From Rhynchonema sp. JSB1_4 (taxonomy: Eukaryota > Nematoda > Chromadorea > Monhysterida > Xyalidae), in assembly GCA_030248065.1 (NCBI GenBank), contig JASAMV010000468.1, positions 1-64,000 on the forward strand: DNA of 64,000 nt, read 5' to 3'. Position numbers and translations under genes: made by a program. The notes under the pieces were generated by a model that saw nothing but the letters and a program-made list of their open reading frames with translations, was not told the origin of the DNA and did no database searches. Positions 1 through 10,611 of the stretch are shown here, one piece after another. Within the stretch, counting starts at the first letter, position 1. Each line of letters starts with the position of its first letter.

Positions 1-2
1 CT

Positions 3-167
3 GGCTACGCGGACAATGACCCATCGACGGTTGATGAGCGCGTGTGTGCGACGTTGCACGTGGCCTTGCCGTTGGTGAGGGAACGGGTGATGAGCGGGCA
101 GGTACAGCTGCCCGGTGTGATGATGGGACCGTTGGCGAATGTCAATAACGGTACGTTTATGGGTTGA
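3..167 (+). CDS. partial open frame of an unrecognised upstream gene
   Basis: An open frame runs from base 3 to a TGA at 165-167 (54 codons) and continues leftward out of the window. Its codon choice is GC-rich, like the real exons nearby. The visible end is rich in Val, Met and Gly and I do not recognise it. A GTACGT at about base 152 could be a splice donor, so the reading may leave this frame before the stop. It may be the last exon of the gene upstream of RNF216 copy 1, or an internal exon. Confidence 0.3.
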   Translation, partial: GYADNDPSTVDERVCATLHVALPLVRERVMSGQVQLPGVMMGPLANVNNGTFMG

Positions 168-536
168 TGGATTGGGTCGTTGATGAATTTCGCAAAATTG
201 GCAGCCGATGTTGGTGATAAATTTTGGGGATTTTGCTGTTGAATAATGCTGAGGCTGATTCGGTTTTCGAGAAATTTATTGATCGCCCTGAAATTGATGC
301 AGTGGCGTTTTCTCCGGCGGGGTGTTGTCTGCTTTTGTCAGACATTTGTGAAAGCTGTTATTCGGCTGATCTTTCTCTGATCGGATTACCTGCACGCGGG
401 TTAGCATCAAAATAGTGGCGTTTCTTCTATAGTGGATGCAGAGAAATAATATTGATCACAAAACATTTAGACGCCCAACGCGATTGCAGGCCAACTGCAC
501 GCACAACATGCGACAACCAGCCGCGGCACGAAACGG
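168..536. other. intergenic or 5' flank without a recognised gene
   Basis: This is AT-rich sequence with only short overlapping open frames on both strands and no recognised domain. It would contain the promoter and 5' untranslated region of RNF216 copy 1. No TATA box or other element stands out clearly enough to annotate. Confidence 0.4.
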
Positions 537-3500
537 ATGGGATCGCCGGTCTGTCGCGGTGAGGGCACGTCCGCTGGCAAGTCCGCACGCGCTGCTGTTG
601 ATCGTATGTTTTTTTTAACTTTAATTAGTTAAAAGTTAATCTTTAGTTTAATTTTTTTTGTACAGTTGAAAAAGTTGTCGATTATTCTTTGTTCAAAAAA
701 ACTGTTTTTCAGCCACCGAACTGCAACAAGCGCAAGCTCGAATCTTGTCTTTGCCCGCAGATCTGCAACATTTGATCGAACGCCGATGCGAAGTGCTGGT
801 GCAGGCCTATGAGAATGCCGAACGGTAAATTGGTTGCCTTTTTTGTCTTGTTGAATTCTGTTTGTTTCATACCTTGTTTTTAGGAATCATCCATTATTGT
901 ACGTTTGTGACTGCGTAAGCTGATAACTATACGTACTGCTGCTTCTTCGAGCCCTTGTTTTTTTTAACCACTCTTCTCTCTGTCCCATTCCGGCTTGCAT
1001 AACCAAAGAACACAGACAGAGCAAATGACTTATTTCGGTTTTGTTTATCAAACCTTTGTCCGTCCAGTCGCTCTTCTGAAATAGCTTCAATCAAAGCGAC
1101 TTTTGTTGTCGAAAACTGCCAATTCGTGTGTTATTGCCTTGTTGGGTTACTAACAGTGGTGTCGTTAGGGGGTTGGGGGGTTACCCACCCCCTGGCATGG
1201 GGTATAGGAAATCGGCCGGGGGTACGGGGTATGGGAATCACTTTTAGAACAAGCACCCCTAAGAAATGACTTTTTGACCCCGAGAAGTACCAAAATAGAC
1301 CATTTTTCGCCTAAAAATGTCAAAAATCGCTTGCTGCCGCAAGAAAACTCTGTTTTAAGCACTTTTAGACCACTTTTTGGTACTTTTTGAAGATTTTTGG
1401 GGCCATTTTTCAGAAAACCCCCACCTCGGGTATGGGAAATTTTTGATTTTTTGGAGAAACCCCCCCCCTGGTATGGGAAATTTTTGATTTTTGGGGGTAT
1501 GTATGGGAAATTTCCCAAAAATTGGGCTGGGTATGGGAAAATTTCGATTTCTCAACGACACCACTGGTTACTAAGGAATGCGATATTGTTTGCAGCGACT
1601 CGTTGTTGGTGCAATTCAGTGCGGCTGGCAGTGTCGACGAGGTTGAGCAGATCAACGCCCGTTTGGAGGAGGAATTGGAAACGGCGGTGGACGCGGACAT
1701 CGACCCGGATCAACCCGGGCCATCCAGACCACCGAGACCGAAACGAAGACAGACACTCGGACCGGACGTCGATCAGGAGGTCGGGTGTGGATTTTTTTTA
1801 AAGTTGATTGTGTGCCTGCGCCACCCCTGTCGGATTTACTTTTGTGTCGTGGTATTTCCAAAATGACGTTCCACCGTGTTTGGGGGGCAGGGGCTAAAGT
1901 GCTCCAATATTACCCTCAAAGTATTACCTGAGCTCATACCGAGTGTCAGCTGGCTTCGTCTAATTTCAGTTGGCCCGTCAGCTGTCGAGCGAGCAAAAGG
2001 TATTGTGTTTGCAAATTGTGCAAATGTTCCGCGATGCCGACCCCAACTACATTGTCGAACAAGTGCATCAGCGATGGCACGACTATCAGGTGTGTCAACC
2101 TCATGTGTGATTCTTTTTATTTTGCACGATCTTTTGTAATTCTCAGGCCAACAATCCCACCGAGCTGGCGACGCGCCCTGATCGAATTGCGAACAACCTG
2201 ATTGAAGGTGAGTGAGTTGCTGATTAAGTCAAGTTTTTTTCCCAAATTGAGATTGTTTTCAGAAATGTCCGGCAAAACGTATCCGAAATTGAAAGAGCGC
2301 CAGGAGAAGATCCGTGCCGCGCGTCGGCGCGATGAATATTTGGACGCTGACTTGTTCGATCCCACGTCGTTCCTGGCGTTGTTCCCACAGCCGGACGTGT
2401 ATTTCAATGATCAGCAACGTCAAGTCACCGAAAATTATGTGAAACACGCCCAGGTTCGTTTGCGGAAATTGTTCCTGTTTCAGGAACTAGTGTTTTTGTT
2501 TACTCGTACCCAGCTGAAAAAACCTTTTCAGGCCTACCTCTACAACGAATTCCGCAACTACAAGACCCAATTTCTGACGTTACTGCTCCAAGAATTCAAC
2601 AACCATCTGCTGCCAACATTGAATAAAATACTAGGCTTGTGCAAATTTCACTTTTTCTTGCATTGTGTGACGTTATCAAATCCAGAATGTCGTGTCGCGT
2701 GGCAAGTGTCAAACCTTATTGTCACTGATTGCAGAGGAGCGTACAGCCACGCGCGGCCGACGGGTGCGAATGAAGGGTCTGCCGGACAAAGTGGCCAAGA
2801 TGCCCCAATTCTGTGGCAGCGGTCGTGATCGTACCGAACAAGTGCCGTACCCCGGTCTGATGGACGAACCGTTCTATCGCGAGCTCCAGTACATCACGTT
2901 CAAGGCCAAAATACAGGGTTGGTGTTTTTTGTACGTGGATGGATTTGTAGATTTTTTTGCAAAATTGTGGAGTGGTGTGGTGCCAGGTGAAATCTGTTAG
3001 AAAGATCAGATCGGGGTCAGGTAGCGAGTAGAATATACCGTGTTCCAAGTTCACAGCTTTTCATACTGCACTTGCACAAGAATTGCTTTCGCTCTCTGGT
3101 AGGGGCCTTGCCTTGTACTAGCACTGCTTTTTGTTGCACAAATCCATCAGCGGCCCGCAATTTTTAATTGCGTTTTTCAGAAGTAGTTGCTGAACGCGAG
3201 CGTCGTCTGTCTGTGCGTCGCGAGAATGCGCGTGCCGGTGGTCAGATGGAGGAGTGCATGGTGTGTGCGGAGGACGACATTCTGCCGGAGGACATGATAC
3301 AATGCGGCGTGGTTGAGCATCGATTCTGCCGCAATTGTGTGCGACAACACGCAGAGACGCAGATCGGTGATGAAGGTCGGTTCAAATTTAGGCCCAAAAT
3401 GGCCATGTTTTGGCCAAATGGGCAAAAGGAGGTGCGGTTACAGGTCTGGGGGGGTACCCGACATCTGGAGACACCTGACAGCCGACACGTACACTTTTGT

Positions 3501-5847
3501 CACCCGACATCCCTCTAATCCTAAAAGGAGGTCAAAGTTTCCATTCCACCTCAAAAACGGAAGTTTTACTGAATTTCGGTCTTCCTCTCCCGGGGGGGGG
3601 GGGGGCTTCTCCGCTCCGAACAAGGTGCGAGCCATCTTTCCACCCTCCGGGCCAGGAACTACAATGGATTGGATGATACAGTCGTTGTCTCCTTCGTTTT
3701 GTCCCAAATGCTTTGTTAGGTGTCAAAAACTTGTCCCTGACAAGTTGTCCTATTTACAGGCGCTCACAGCGTGAAGTGCCTGTCAGGCGACTGCAAGAAC
3801 GACTATGCGCTGAGTCAGCTGCAGGGTTTGGTGCGCCCGGACAACTACAACACGCTGCTGCGTCGTATGCAACAGGTTCTACATAACGTTTATTGAAATG
3901 GACGTTTATGATCGGGAATTTGTATTATAGGGGTGGTATGAATTTGTCTCTTTTAGGACGAATTGCGCAACGCACAGCTCGAAAATCTGGAGACTTGCCC
4001 GTCGTGCGATTTCGCCATGATCATCGAAAATCAACAGCAGCGCATTTTCCAGTGTCAGAATCCAGACTGCTTGAAGGAAACATGCCGGTATGAAAGAAAT
4101 ATTTGTAAAAGGTGAAAACAGTGATAACAGAAAACGATGTGTGGGAGGTAAGTATGATGCGGGGTTGGGATCGGAAGCGTGAGAGGTATGATTTTGGTCA
4201 CCCAAAAAGGCAAAAAACACCGTTTTTGTGATACAATTTTGGCCAAGAAATGAGGTAAAATAGTGCTTTTTCCGAATTTTCGCCGAAAATCGCCTAAAAA
4301 TAGGCATTATGGGTGGGTTTTCGCGCGGACCGCGCGATTTTTGGGACAATAAGTTCGAAAAATACCGATTTTTGCCTTAAAAAGGTGTAAAATTGCTTGT
4401 GAGAGGTATGATTTGGAGTTGTGAGAGGTAAGTACTCAACCCCCCTCAGGTTTTGTGGTGGGTAAGTACTGAGAGGGGTAACCCCCCAACCCCCTCCCCC
4501 AGCCACTACTATGGGTGAAAAGGAGAAGTAAAATACAAATTAAGAGAAATAACTGCAGCGAGTGCCGCGAACCGTCGCACATTCCATTACGTTGCGACGA
4601 GGTGGAGAAGGATGCCGAGACCCGAATGCGGACCTACATTGAAAATGAAATGGCTGAGGCGTTAATTCGCACGTGTCCGACGTGTAACAAACGGTGGGTT
4701 CTGTGGTCGTGGCGTTTTTTAAACTGCAATTGTTGAAGCGACGACGTTATGTTTCTGATTTGAGATTGGAATGCGTGGAGTCAGTCTGACTCCTTTTTAT
4801 TCAAATAGGTTTTTGTGACGTGACCGAGTCGTTCAATAATCGTGATTCATTTCAACGGCCAAGGATAATGGGTGACATTTGTTTGCAGCATAGTCAAGGT
4901 CGATGGCTGCAACAAGATGACGTGTCGTTGTGGCACCAAGTTCTGCTACGTCTGTCGCGAACAAGTGCAGGACTACAGTCATTTCAATCAGCCCGGAGCC
5001 GGGTGAGTGAGATGCAACGTGTACTTCAAGATATCGCTGTGCCGAATCAGCTTCCACAAGTTTGATTGCACAAACAATGCATCTCATGACTGATGAGGAC
5101 CCGGATGCATTGTGACATACATAGTCTCGTGAGAGGGTCGGAAACTTTATATGCAGCTGTATACTACTCTAATATTATAATCTTGTTCACATTTATAAGA
5201 ACTAAATGAAACACTGCTACACACTCCTTAATTTCAGCGGCAAGGCTCCGTGTCCACTGCACACTAGTCTCGACCAGGTGAATGCGCAAGTAGCTGAACG
5301 TGCCGGACAAGAGGCCAAAGATAAATTCCTGAAAGTAAGCGCAATAATTGCTTCAGTCCTGTTCGGCGTTCCCTTTCCCTGATGAGTGCAGTACGAAATG
5401 AAAATGAAAAGTAAACTGAATTCGAGACAAGGGATTTACGACCGACCGACCAACAAAGATGGATAGCTGAATGGGGCGGTCAGCCGCAAGAAACATAGCC
5501 AGCTATCCGGGTACCCTGATTTGGTGCGAATGGTCGAAGAAAGACTGAGCAACTCTAATAAGATCTCATAGTTTTCGATTTTACCTCCTTTAAGTGCTGG
5601 AATACATCGAAAAAGTGGTTTGTTCCGGAAAAGAACCGTTTACCACGAGAAAAAACGTTTATATCTGCCAGTAATGCCACTCCCAGCCCCAGGGCTACGT
5701 TTTGTTGGAACCATGAACCAAAAAACAGCAATTTTCTACTTCGCCCAGGACAACCCGAATGTGCGCGAATTGCTGCAAAATCGTCCGAATATCAACCAAG
5801 TGGATACGGCACAGCTCGTCGACCGATTGGGCGATCGTAATCGTTAG
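537..5847 (+). CDS. RNF216/TRIAD3-like RBR E3 ubiquitin ligase, copy 1
   Basis: Exons read as 537-558 (tentative start), 713-824, 1596-1779, 1970-2089, 2147-2207, 2263-2453, 2532-2634, 2735-2917, 3181-3375, 3760-3875, 3957-4087, 4559-4693, 4889-5002, 5238-5334, 5749-5847, totalling about 620 residues in frame. RBR ligases take ubiquitin from an E2 onto a RING2 cysteine and then pass it to substrate. RING1 begins with the Cys pair of ECMVCAEDD in exon 3181-3375 and continues with HRFCRNC. The IBR has CPSCDF and ends KETCR. RING2 starts CPTC and carries the likely catalytic Cys in [11 protein letters not shown], at about residue 525. The order matches RNF216/TRIAD3 more closely than parkin or HHARI. 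The intron after 2634 starts with GC, where copy 2 has GT. A hAT element sits in the second intron. The first exon is the weakest part; I chose it because phase fits and copy 2 also has a short first exon. Confidence 0.83.
1154..1566. mobile_element. hAT-type MITE (CAGTGGTGTCGTT ends), copy 1
   Basis: This 413-bp element has inverted ends CAGTGGTGTCGTT and CGACACCACTG. It is flanked by a perfect 8-bp direct duplication, GTTACTAA, at 1146-1153 and 1567-1574. An 8-bp duplication and a CAG start are hallmarks of hAT transposition. It has no transposase frame and is therefore non-autonomous. It lies in an intron of RNF216 copy 1 and is absent from the same intron of copy 2, so it inserted after the duplication or was lost from copy 2. 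Confidence 0.9.
4138..4515. repeat. interspersed repeat in an RNF216 copy 1 intron
   Basis: The sequence contains blocks such as GTGAGAGGTATGATTTTGG (from about 4181) and CTTGTGAGAGGTATG (from about 4400). Both recur in the same order at 58527-58680, in the first intron of the SCYL3-like gene. Element ends and a target duplication could not be fixed by eye. It accounts for most of intron 4088-4558. Confidence 0.5.
5073..5219 (-). repeat. interspersed repeat family R, inverted copy
   Basis: This is the reverse complement of a roughly 150-bp unit also seen at 11189-11346, 13571-13676, 19769-19842 and 25361-25462. Diagnostic words are GGAGTGTGTAGCAGTG, AAGCTGCATATATAGTTTC and a terminal hairpin made from CAATGCATC and GATGCATTG. 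Here it fills most of the intron between the RING2 exons of copy 1. Confidence 0.75.
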
Positions 5848-6482
5848 TTCGGCTTTCCCTGTTTTTCTTTGCTTTCGTCTTGAGCTGTGAATGTAAATTT
5901 ACGACACCGTTCGGTGTTACAGCGAAGTATTGTTTGTGATCGCTGAGTTCCCATATTTTATTCCCGTTGTAGTTGTTTGCGTTTGTTCAACTGCAGACTG
6001 CGTGCGTGAAGTTTGTTTTGTGCGAATGAAGAGCGCATAATGTGTGTATGTGTGGGTGTTGGGCAATGAACATTCAACAAGTTGGCCGTGTAATTCGTGT
6101 GTACAGTTTGAATGGTTTGCTTTGCTGTGGTGGGCGTAACTGGTTGCAGTCTATCGGTTGGGCACAATTGAACGCTTGCGGTGTGTGTCATTCCGGTCAT
6201 CAGATGTCGCTACTCCAGCCTGTTTTAGAAATGAACTGACTGGCGCCTTGTTTATATGCTCACGTCAAGCTGTAACTGATCGTTCATTGTCTTGAAGCGA
6301 AAATAGCGATGGGAAGATTATGTCGTTTGTTTGATTGCAGTATTTCGGTCGCACATTTCTGTCTCGCATCTGGTTGTGGCATTCCTGCGTGCTTGCGTGT
6401 CACTCAGTTGCTACTTTCGCACATTTTCCTCCTCCTCCCGCCCGACCGTTGTTGTCGAGTTGCACACTGTCGCTTGTTTCAG
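5848..6482. other. intergenic sequence downstream of RNF216 copy 1
   Basis: The sequence is T-rich, with tracts such as CTTTGCTTTCG and many GT runs. Short open frames exist but none has a supported splice structure or a known domain. It should contain the 3' untranslated region of copy 1 and any 5' part of the next coding block. Confidence 0.4.
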
Positions 6483-6814
6483 CGGCAGCTGACTGGGTGC
6501 CAAATGTGGTGGAGCGTCGTGTCCTACACCAAGTTCGGCAAATCATGCGTCGAATTCGCGAGCGTGTCGAAGACGCCGAACGACTGAACGCGAACGTGCA
6601 ACGGTTGGAAGCGGACGCGCGTCGGTTGGTCGCTGACATGAACCGGCAGGTGAAGAATGGTGGAGGGAAGGACACGAAAAAGGAACATCAACACGCGTTG
6701 CTGCTGCGGCAGGCGCGGGAAATGCGTCGACAAGCGGAGGAGTTGCGTGTGGGCGCTGAGAATGACCTGCATCAAGTCGAACAGCTGCTGCGGCGAATTC
6801 ACATCGTGCTGTAG
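6483..6814 (+). CDS. terminal exon of an unrecognised coiled-coil protein
   Basis: A good acceptor (TTGTTTCAG) at 6474-6482 opens a frame, in the phase that takes two bases first, which runs 110 codons to a TAG at 6812-6814. The protein is strongly charged and helical, rich in Arg, Glu, Gln and Leu with heptad-like spacing, so a coiled coil is likely. Examples are VEDAERLNANVQRLEADARR and the later MRRQAEELRVGAEND. No catalytic or zinc motif is seen. The upstream exon was not found. It may be a small separate gene or an alternative 3' exon of a neighbouring transcript; the next three coding blocks have the same layout. Confidence 0.5.
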
Positions 6815-7544
6815 AATGAATTGATGGGTACATGTAAATTGGGAACATCTTTGTTTTTTCTGCTTTTGTGATGTTTCGTGCTGTGCTTTTGTGACCTCTC
6901 TGTGATGTGACTGCATTTGATTGTACGTTGAGCTACTTTATTTATTCTTGTCCGTGATTGTATATTGCGATTTAGTTTTTTTTGTCGATCGGCTGTTCAT
7001 TGTTTCTTGTTGTCGCTCTTCATCAACATCGAATGAGTCTTAAATCGGCTGGCATCCTTCATTCATCCATTATTGTCTTTTCGTAGCAGAGCAGGTCGTT
7101 CGATCGCCAGAACCGGATTCATCGACTTCGAATAATCGAATCGAATTGTATTTTGTCAGTCATGGGATTCAGCGATATCGTTTTGCTCGTAGTTTGTCAC
7201 ATGTTTCAGCTGTGAGTTGGATTGGTTGGATGCGGTTGCGCTGCCGAGACCACGCAACGTGCGCACAGTTGTCTTTCCGCTCTGTCATCATTAATGATTA
7301 TGGACGTTGTTGTTTCGGTCGTTGTCGTTGGGTTGTGTCGTCAGCGCAAGTTGTCTGTTCGTGTCTTGCTTGTGGTGGTCCGTGCATGGTGTGGCACTGG
7401 TGGACGGGCCTCGTGCACTGCAGCTCTATGTGTAATTACATTGATGCATCACACAGAATGGCTGTGCAACGCTCGGTTGTGTGTGGGTTCCATTCGACTG
7501 ACAGCTGCTACACCAGTGCGTATCACGCCCCCCACACATTTCAG
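6815..7544. other. gap with no supported exon
   Basis: This stretch is GT-rich and codes poorly in every frame. Overlapping frames between 7146 and 7540 are Cys- and Val-rich, as expected from GT-rich DNA, and lack good splice borders. Part of it may hold the missing 5' exon of the Pro/Ala-rich block that follows. Confidence 0.35.
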
Positions 7545-8002
7545 CGTTCGATATTCCACCACCTGCTGCACCGGCGCCAGTGCGAGCTCCTGTACCAGTA
7601 CCACCGAATGTGCAAATGCGCGCAGCCGTACCAGTGCCGGCAATGCAGCAGCAATGGCAAGTGATTGGCCCCGGTGCAGTGGCGCAAGTGCAAGCGCATG
7701 GTCAGATGGCAATCAATGCGAATGGCAATCAAATGATGATGGGTGTGGCCGGAGCAGCGCCGCATGTTGTCCGCCGGCAAGCCCGACCACGCACACCGCG
7801 TCGCCCTCACTTCCATAATCAAATGTTAGACGACGAAATCATTCGTGCCAATCCGGGCCTGTTTCATGCGCAAATGGTTGGTGCCCAGCGGGCGGCTCAG
7901 AATCGACAGCTGTTGCGCGCTGGTTTCGATCTGCAGGCCATTCGACGACGGCAGAGAGATGTGACGGTAGCGCGTCCACCAACACCACCGCGAAACACGT
8001 AG
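7545..8002 (+). CDS. terminal exon of an unrecognised Pro/Ala/Gln-rich protein
   Basis: An acceptor (CACATTTCAG) ends at 7544. The exon opens in the two-base phase and reads 152 codons to a TAG at 8000-8002. The first third is low-complexity, made of Pro, Ala, Val and Gln with repeated VPVP and MQQQ-like pieces. The second half is basic and Arg-rich (RRQARPRTPRRPHF, IRRRQRD). It ends PPTPPRNT, a possible proline-directed phosphorylation tail. No known domain is recognised. Codon use is GC-rich like the established exons, which supports real coding. No first exon was found. Confidence 0.45.
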
Positions 8003-8598
8003 TCAATATTGGAACTGTTACCATAGATTCGCCGTCCGATACACATTTTGCGTTTCATTATCTGTGAATAATTGCTCATTGATTGGTTGAGTAGTGTTTA
8101 TCGGTGAGTGAGAGTTGTCGTTTCGTAGCTTTATACCTTGTGGTCATTCATTAGATGGATTTGCGAAGATACGGATAGATTGTTCGAGGCTTCTTTTTGT
8201 CGGTTTTGCGGTTTGTGATTCTGTTTCTGTCACCCTTTGGTCCTCCTGCTGTTTGATTTTTTTGTGATTGGGTGTGGCATGTATTTTTGGTTCCGGTTTG
8301 AGTTTTGCTTTGCGATAATGCAGTATTTGTACCGTGAATTGATGTGGAATTTTCTATTAAATATTGTTCGATTGAAAGTTAGTATGAAGAGTGACTTGAA
8401 TTTTCTTCTGATTTCTGTCTGGGTACGTGTTTTTCTAACAATAAAGAGTTGCTTTTTTAGCTGTCGTTTCGCCTATTTTCAGTTTCAATTGCACGACTGT
8501 GCATGTCACATATGCATGTGCTCGCTTTGCATGTCGCTTCGCCCTGCCTGCTTTCTGATTGTTGTCACTATCGCCTGCTTGTGCACTTGCCATTTCAG

Positions 8599-8852
8599 GG
8601 CCTTACCATCTACGTGGTCGCAATAATCCCATTCCGGCCGTTGTTGGCCGCCAACTACGTCGTCGTGCACGACGACAACGAGCTGTTGTTGTCGGCCCAA
8701 ATGTGCAGCAGCAGAATCGATGGGCGTGGCTGGATCAAAGCACGCGCGTTCAAGTGGTGGTCGCCATTGTGTTCGTCTTATTGATCAACTGGATGCTGAT
8801 GTCCAATCGCGTGGCGGCTGTGGCCCGTTTTGCTGAACCGTCGCTCGACTAG
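8599..8852 (+). CDS. terminal exon with a C-terminal membrane segment
   Basis: An acceptor (CCATTTCAG) ends at 8598. The exon opens in the two-base phase and reads 84 codons to a TAG at 8850-8852. The first half is basic and Gln/Arg-rich, and it is followed by one strongly hydrophobic segment, VQVVVAIVFVLLINWMLM, and then about 18 further residues. That layout suits a tail-anchored or single-pass membrane protein. The composition of its first half resembles the preceding block, so the two could be alternative ends of one gene. Function is unknown. Confidence 0.42.
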
Positions 8853-9459
8853 TGGACTAGCGGTGTACATGTGCCGGGTTTTTTTCGTGATCTCTCTTTC
8901 ATTTGCTTTGTGCGATTCCCTCGCTTTTAGTTTTTTGTACTGTTGCTTTTCTGTGTGCCCAGCCACTGCCGTAAATTGCCGATCGCTTTTTTTGTTTTTT
9001 GTATATTTCTACAGCTCGTCTATTTATACTGGCCTGTGACGCTAAATTGTTGTGATAAAGTTTACCACTGGTCTGACTAAATACTGTATGTCATTGGGTG
9101 CGCTTGTGCTTGTGAGAATACGGGATTGCAGAATTTGGAGATCCTTGGCTCAAGTGAGTGCGGTATGAGATGTAGGAACTTGGGTCATGTAAATGTGCGC
9201 ATTTATTCTTCATATTTGAATGAATTTCGAAACATTCTTCCCTCTGACGCGTATCGTGTGAGCTTCAAAGTGCTTGACTTGGGCGTATTATTTGTGCCGC
9301 GTCCCAGTACCATTGGCTGTGTCCGATTTCGTTTTGTCCGTTTCGGCTCCGTCAGGTGGACTGGCTGTGCACCAGGACATCATCAGTGCACACGCGTATG
9401 TACGCAGCCATTACCAGATGCCTGTCACGCTTCAAATATCTTGTCTCCTTGCCTTGCAG
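8853..9459. other. gap with no supported exon
   Basis: The sequence is T-rich after the membrane-tail exon. At about 9363-9395 it contains one copy of a short dispersed motif (GTGCACCAGG then CATCAGTGCA) that recurs elsewhere in the window. I see no gene. Confidence 0.35.
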
Positions 9460-10130
9460 TTTCTGACCTTTCGGATGATGATGATGAGTTTGATGGTGGT
9501 GATTCTGACGATGACGTTGCACCACTGGCTGCTGCGGCCGGTCGGCCGAGGGGCTTCCGTCGGTTCCTTCCGCGCATGTTCCAGCAGCGTCAAGGTTCGT
9601 GTGTGTGTGTGTGTTCGCTTGTCCATCTTTGGTTCGTTGTTGGCTCTTTTCGTGTGAATTCGGACGTGTTGCTTTCCATCAATTCAGACTCCGACTCCGG
9701 GTCTGACGATTCGGAGGATGGTGGACATGGATCGGACAACAACGATGCGGGCGCGGCACCACAATCGGACTATGATTCCGACTTGGACACCGATTATTCG
9801 GACGATAACATACTTGCGGCGGTTGACTCTGATAACAGTGATGGCTCGGTTCCGGAATCGGAAAACGACGAAGGCGCGGTCCATGGGTCGGACAATTCGT
9901 CGAATCACGATAATGATGATGAAGTGAATGTCTCGGACGCATCGCACGATTCTGATGTTTCACCGGACTCTGATAATAGTACCGAACATGGATCCGACTT
10001 GGACCATTCATCGGAAAATGGTACTGACAACGATAGTGATGATAGTGACGTATTCGATAACTCTGATCCAAGCAGTGATGGTTTAGCTAGCAGCGAGAGT
10101 GAACAGAACGGCAGTTCGGATGACGATTAA
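9460..10130 (+). CDS. Ser/Asp-rich acidic protein, last two exons
   Basis: Two exons, 9460-9594 and 9688-10130, join in frame across a 93-bp GT-AG intron and end at a TAA (10128-10130). The visible 192 residues or so are dominated by Asp, Ser, Glu and Asn, with dozens of SD, SDD and DSD units, after a short basic stretch (RPRGFRRFLPRMFQQR). Such tracts are typical casein kinase 2 substrates and of chromatin-associated, calcium-binding or nucleolar proteins, but sequence this simple gives no specific function. The upstream exon was not found. The entry phase again takes two bases first, as in the three preceding blocks. Confidence 0.55.
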
Positions 10131-10611
10131 TGTGATTCGGATTGATTGATTGAATTCCGTTTGGGATCGATTTTGTGGCCTTTGTATGTCGGCTGGTGAG
10201 AACTCATTGCGTGAGTGTTTGTATTTCCACTTTTCTACTGTTTCACATTATTGTTATGGATTTCGGTCGTTTTATGTTTTTTTAATCGCCGAAGTGCTTT
10301 TTGGCAGTTTTGTGCCCACTGGTTGTTGATTTGCTCGCAGGTTTTTTAATGATTTTTTTGGGTTTTTTGTGTCACTTGTGAAACGTGTGTGTCAGAAGGA
10401 TATTGACCACGCGGTTTGATAAACCTTTTAATCGTTTAAGTGTTCCTTCGAAATATGATGTGTTCATTGTGTCCGAGAAGCGGTTGAATCTCATGCGGCC
10501 CGTTGGTACCTCTATCCCTCATATCTTGTGCATAATGTGCAGATTTCAGTTGCCATCATAAAATGCTGTGGTGGCCACAATTTGCAAAAGTTGACTTTGA
10601 GCAATTTTCAA
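10131..10611. other. gap between the acidic protein and the TAFH gene
   Basis: The sequence is AT-rich and T-rich with no coding signal. It probably carries the 3' end of the acidic gene and the promoter and leader of the TAFH gene. No clear promoter box was found. Confidence 0.4.

Noticed and set aside
1165..1801. Overlapping open frames of 96-134 codons on both strands
   Set aside because: They lie wholly or partly in the hAT MITE at 1154-1566 and repeat Gly-, Phe- or Pro-rich text produced by its GGTATGGGAAAT runs. The real exon here is 1596-1779.
7146..7818. Long Cys/Val-rich frames of 172 and 198 codons
   Set aside because: They come from GT-rich DNA and overlap the better supported exon at 7545-8002 in other frames. 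No domain or splice logic supports them.
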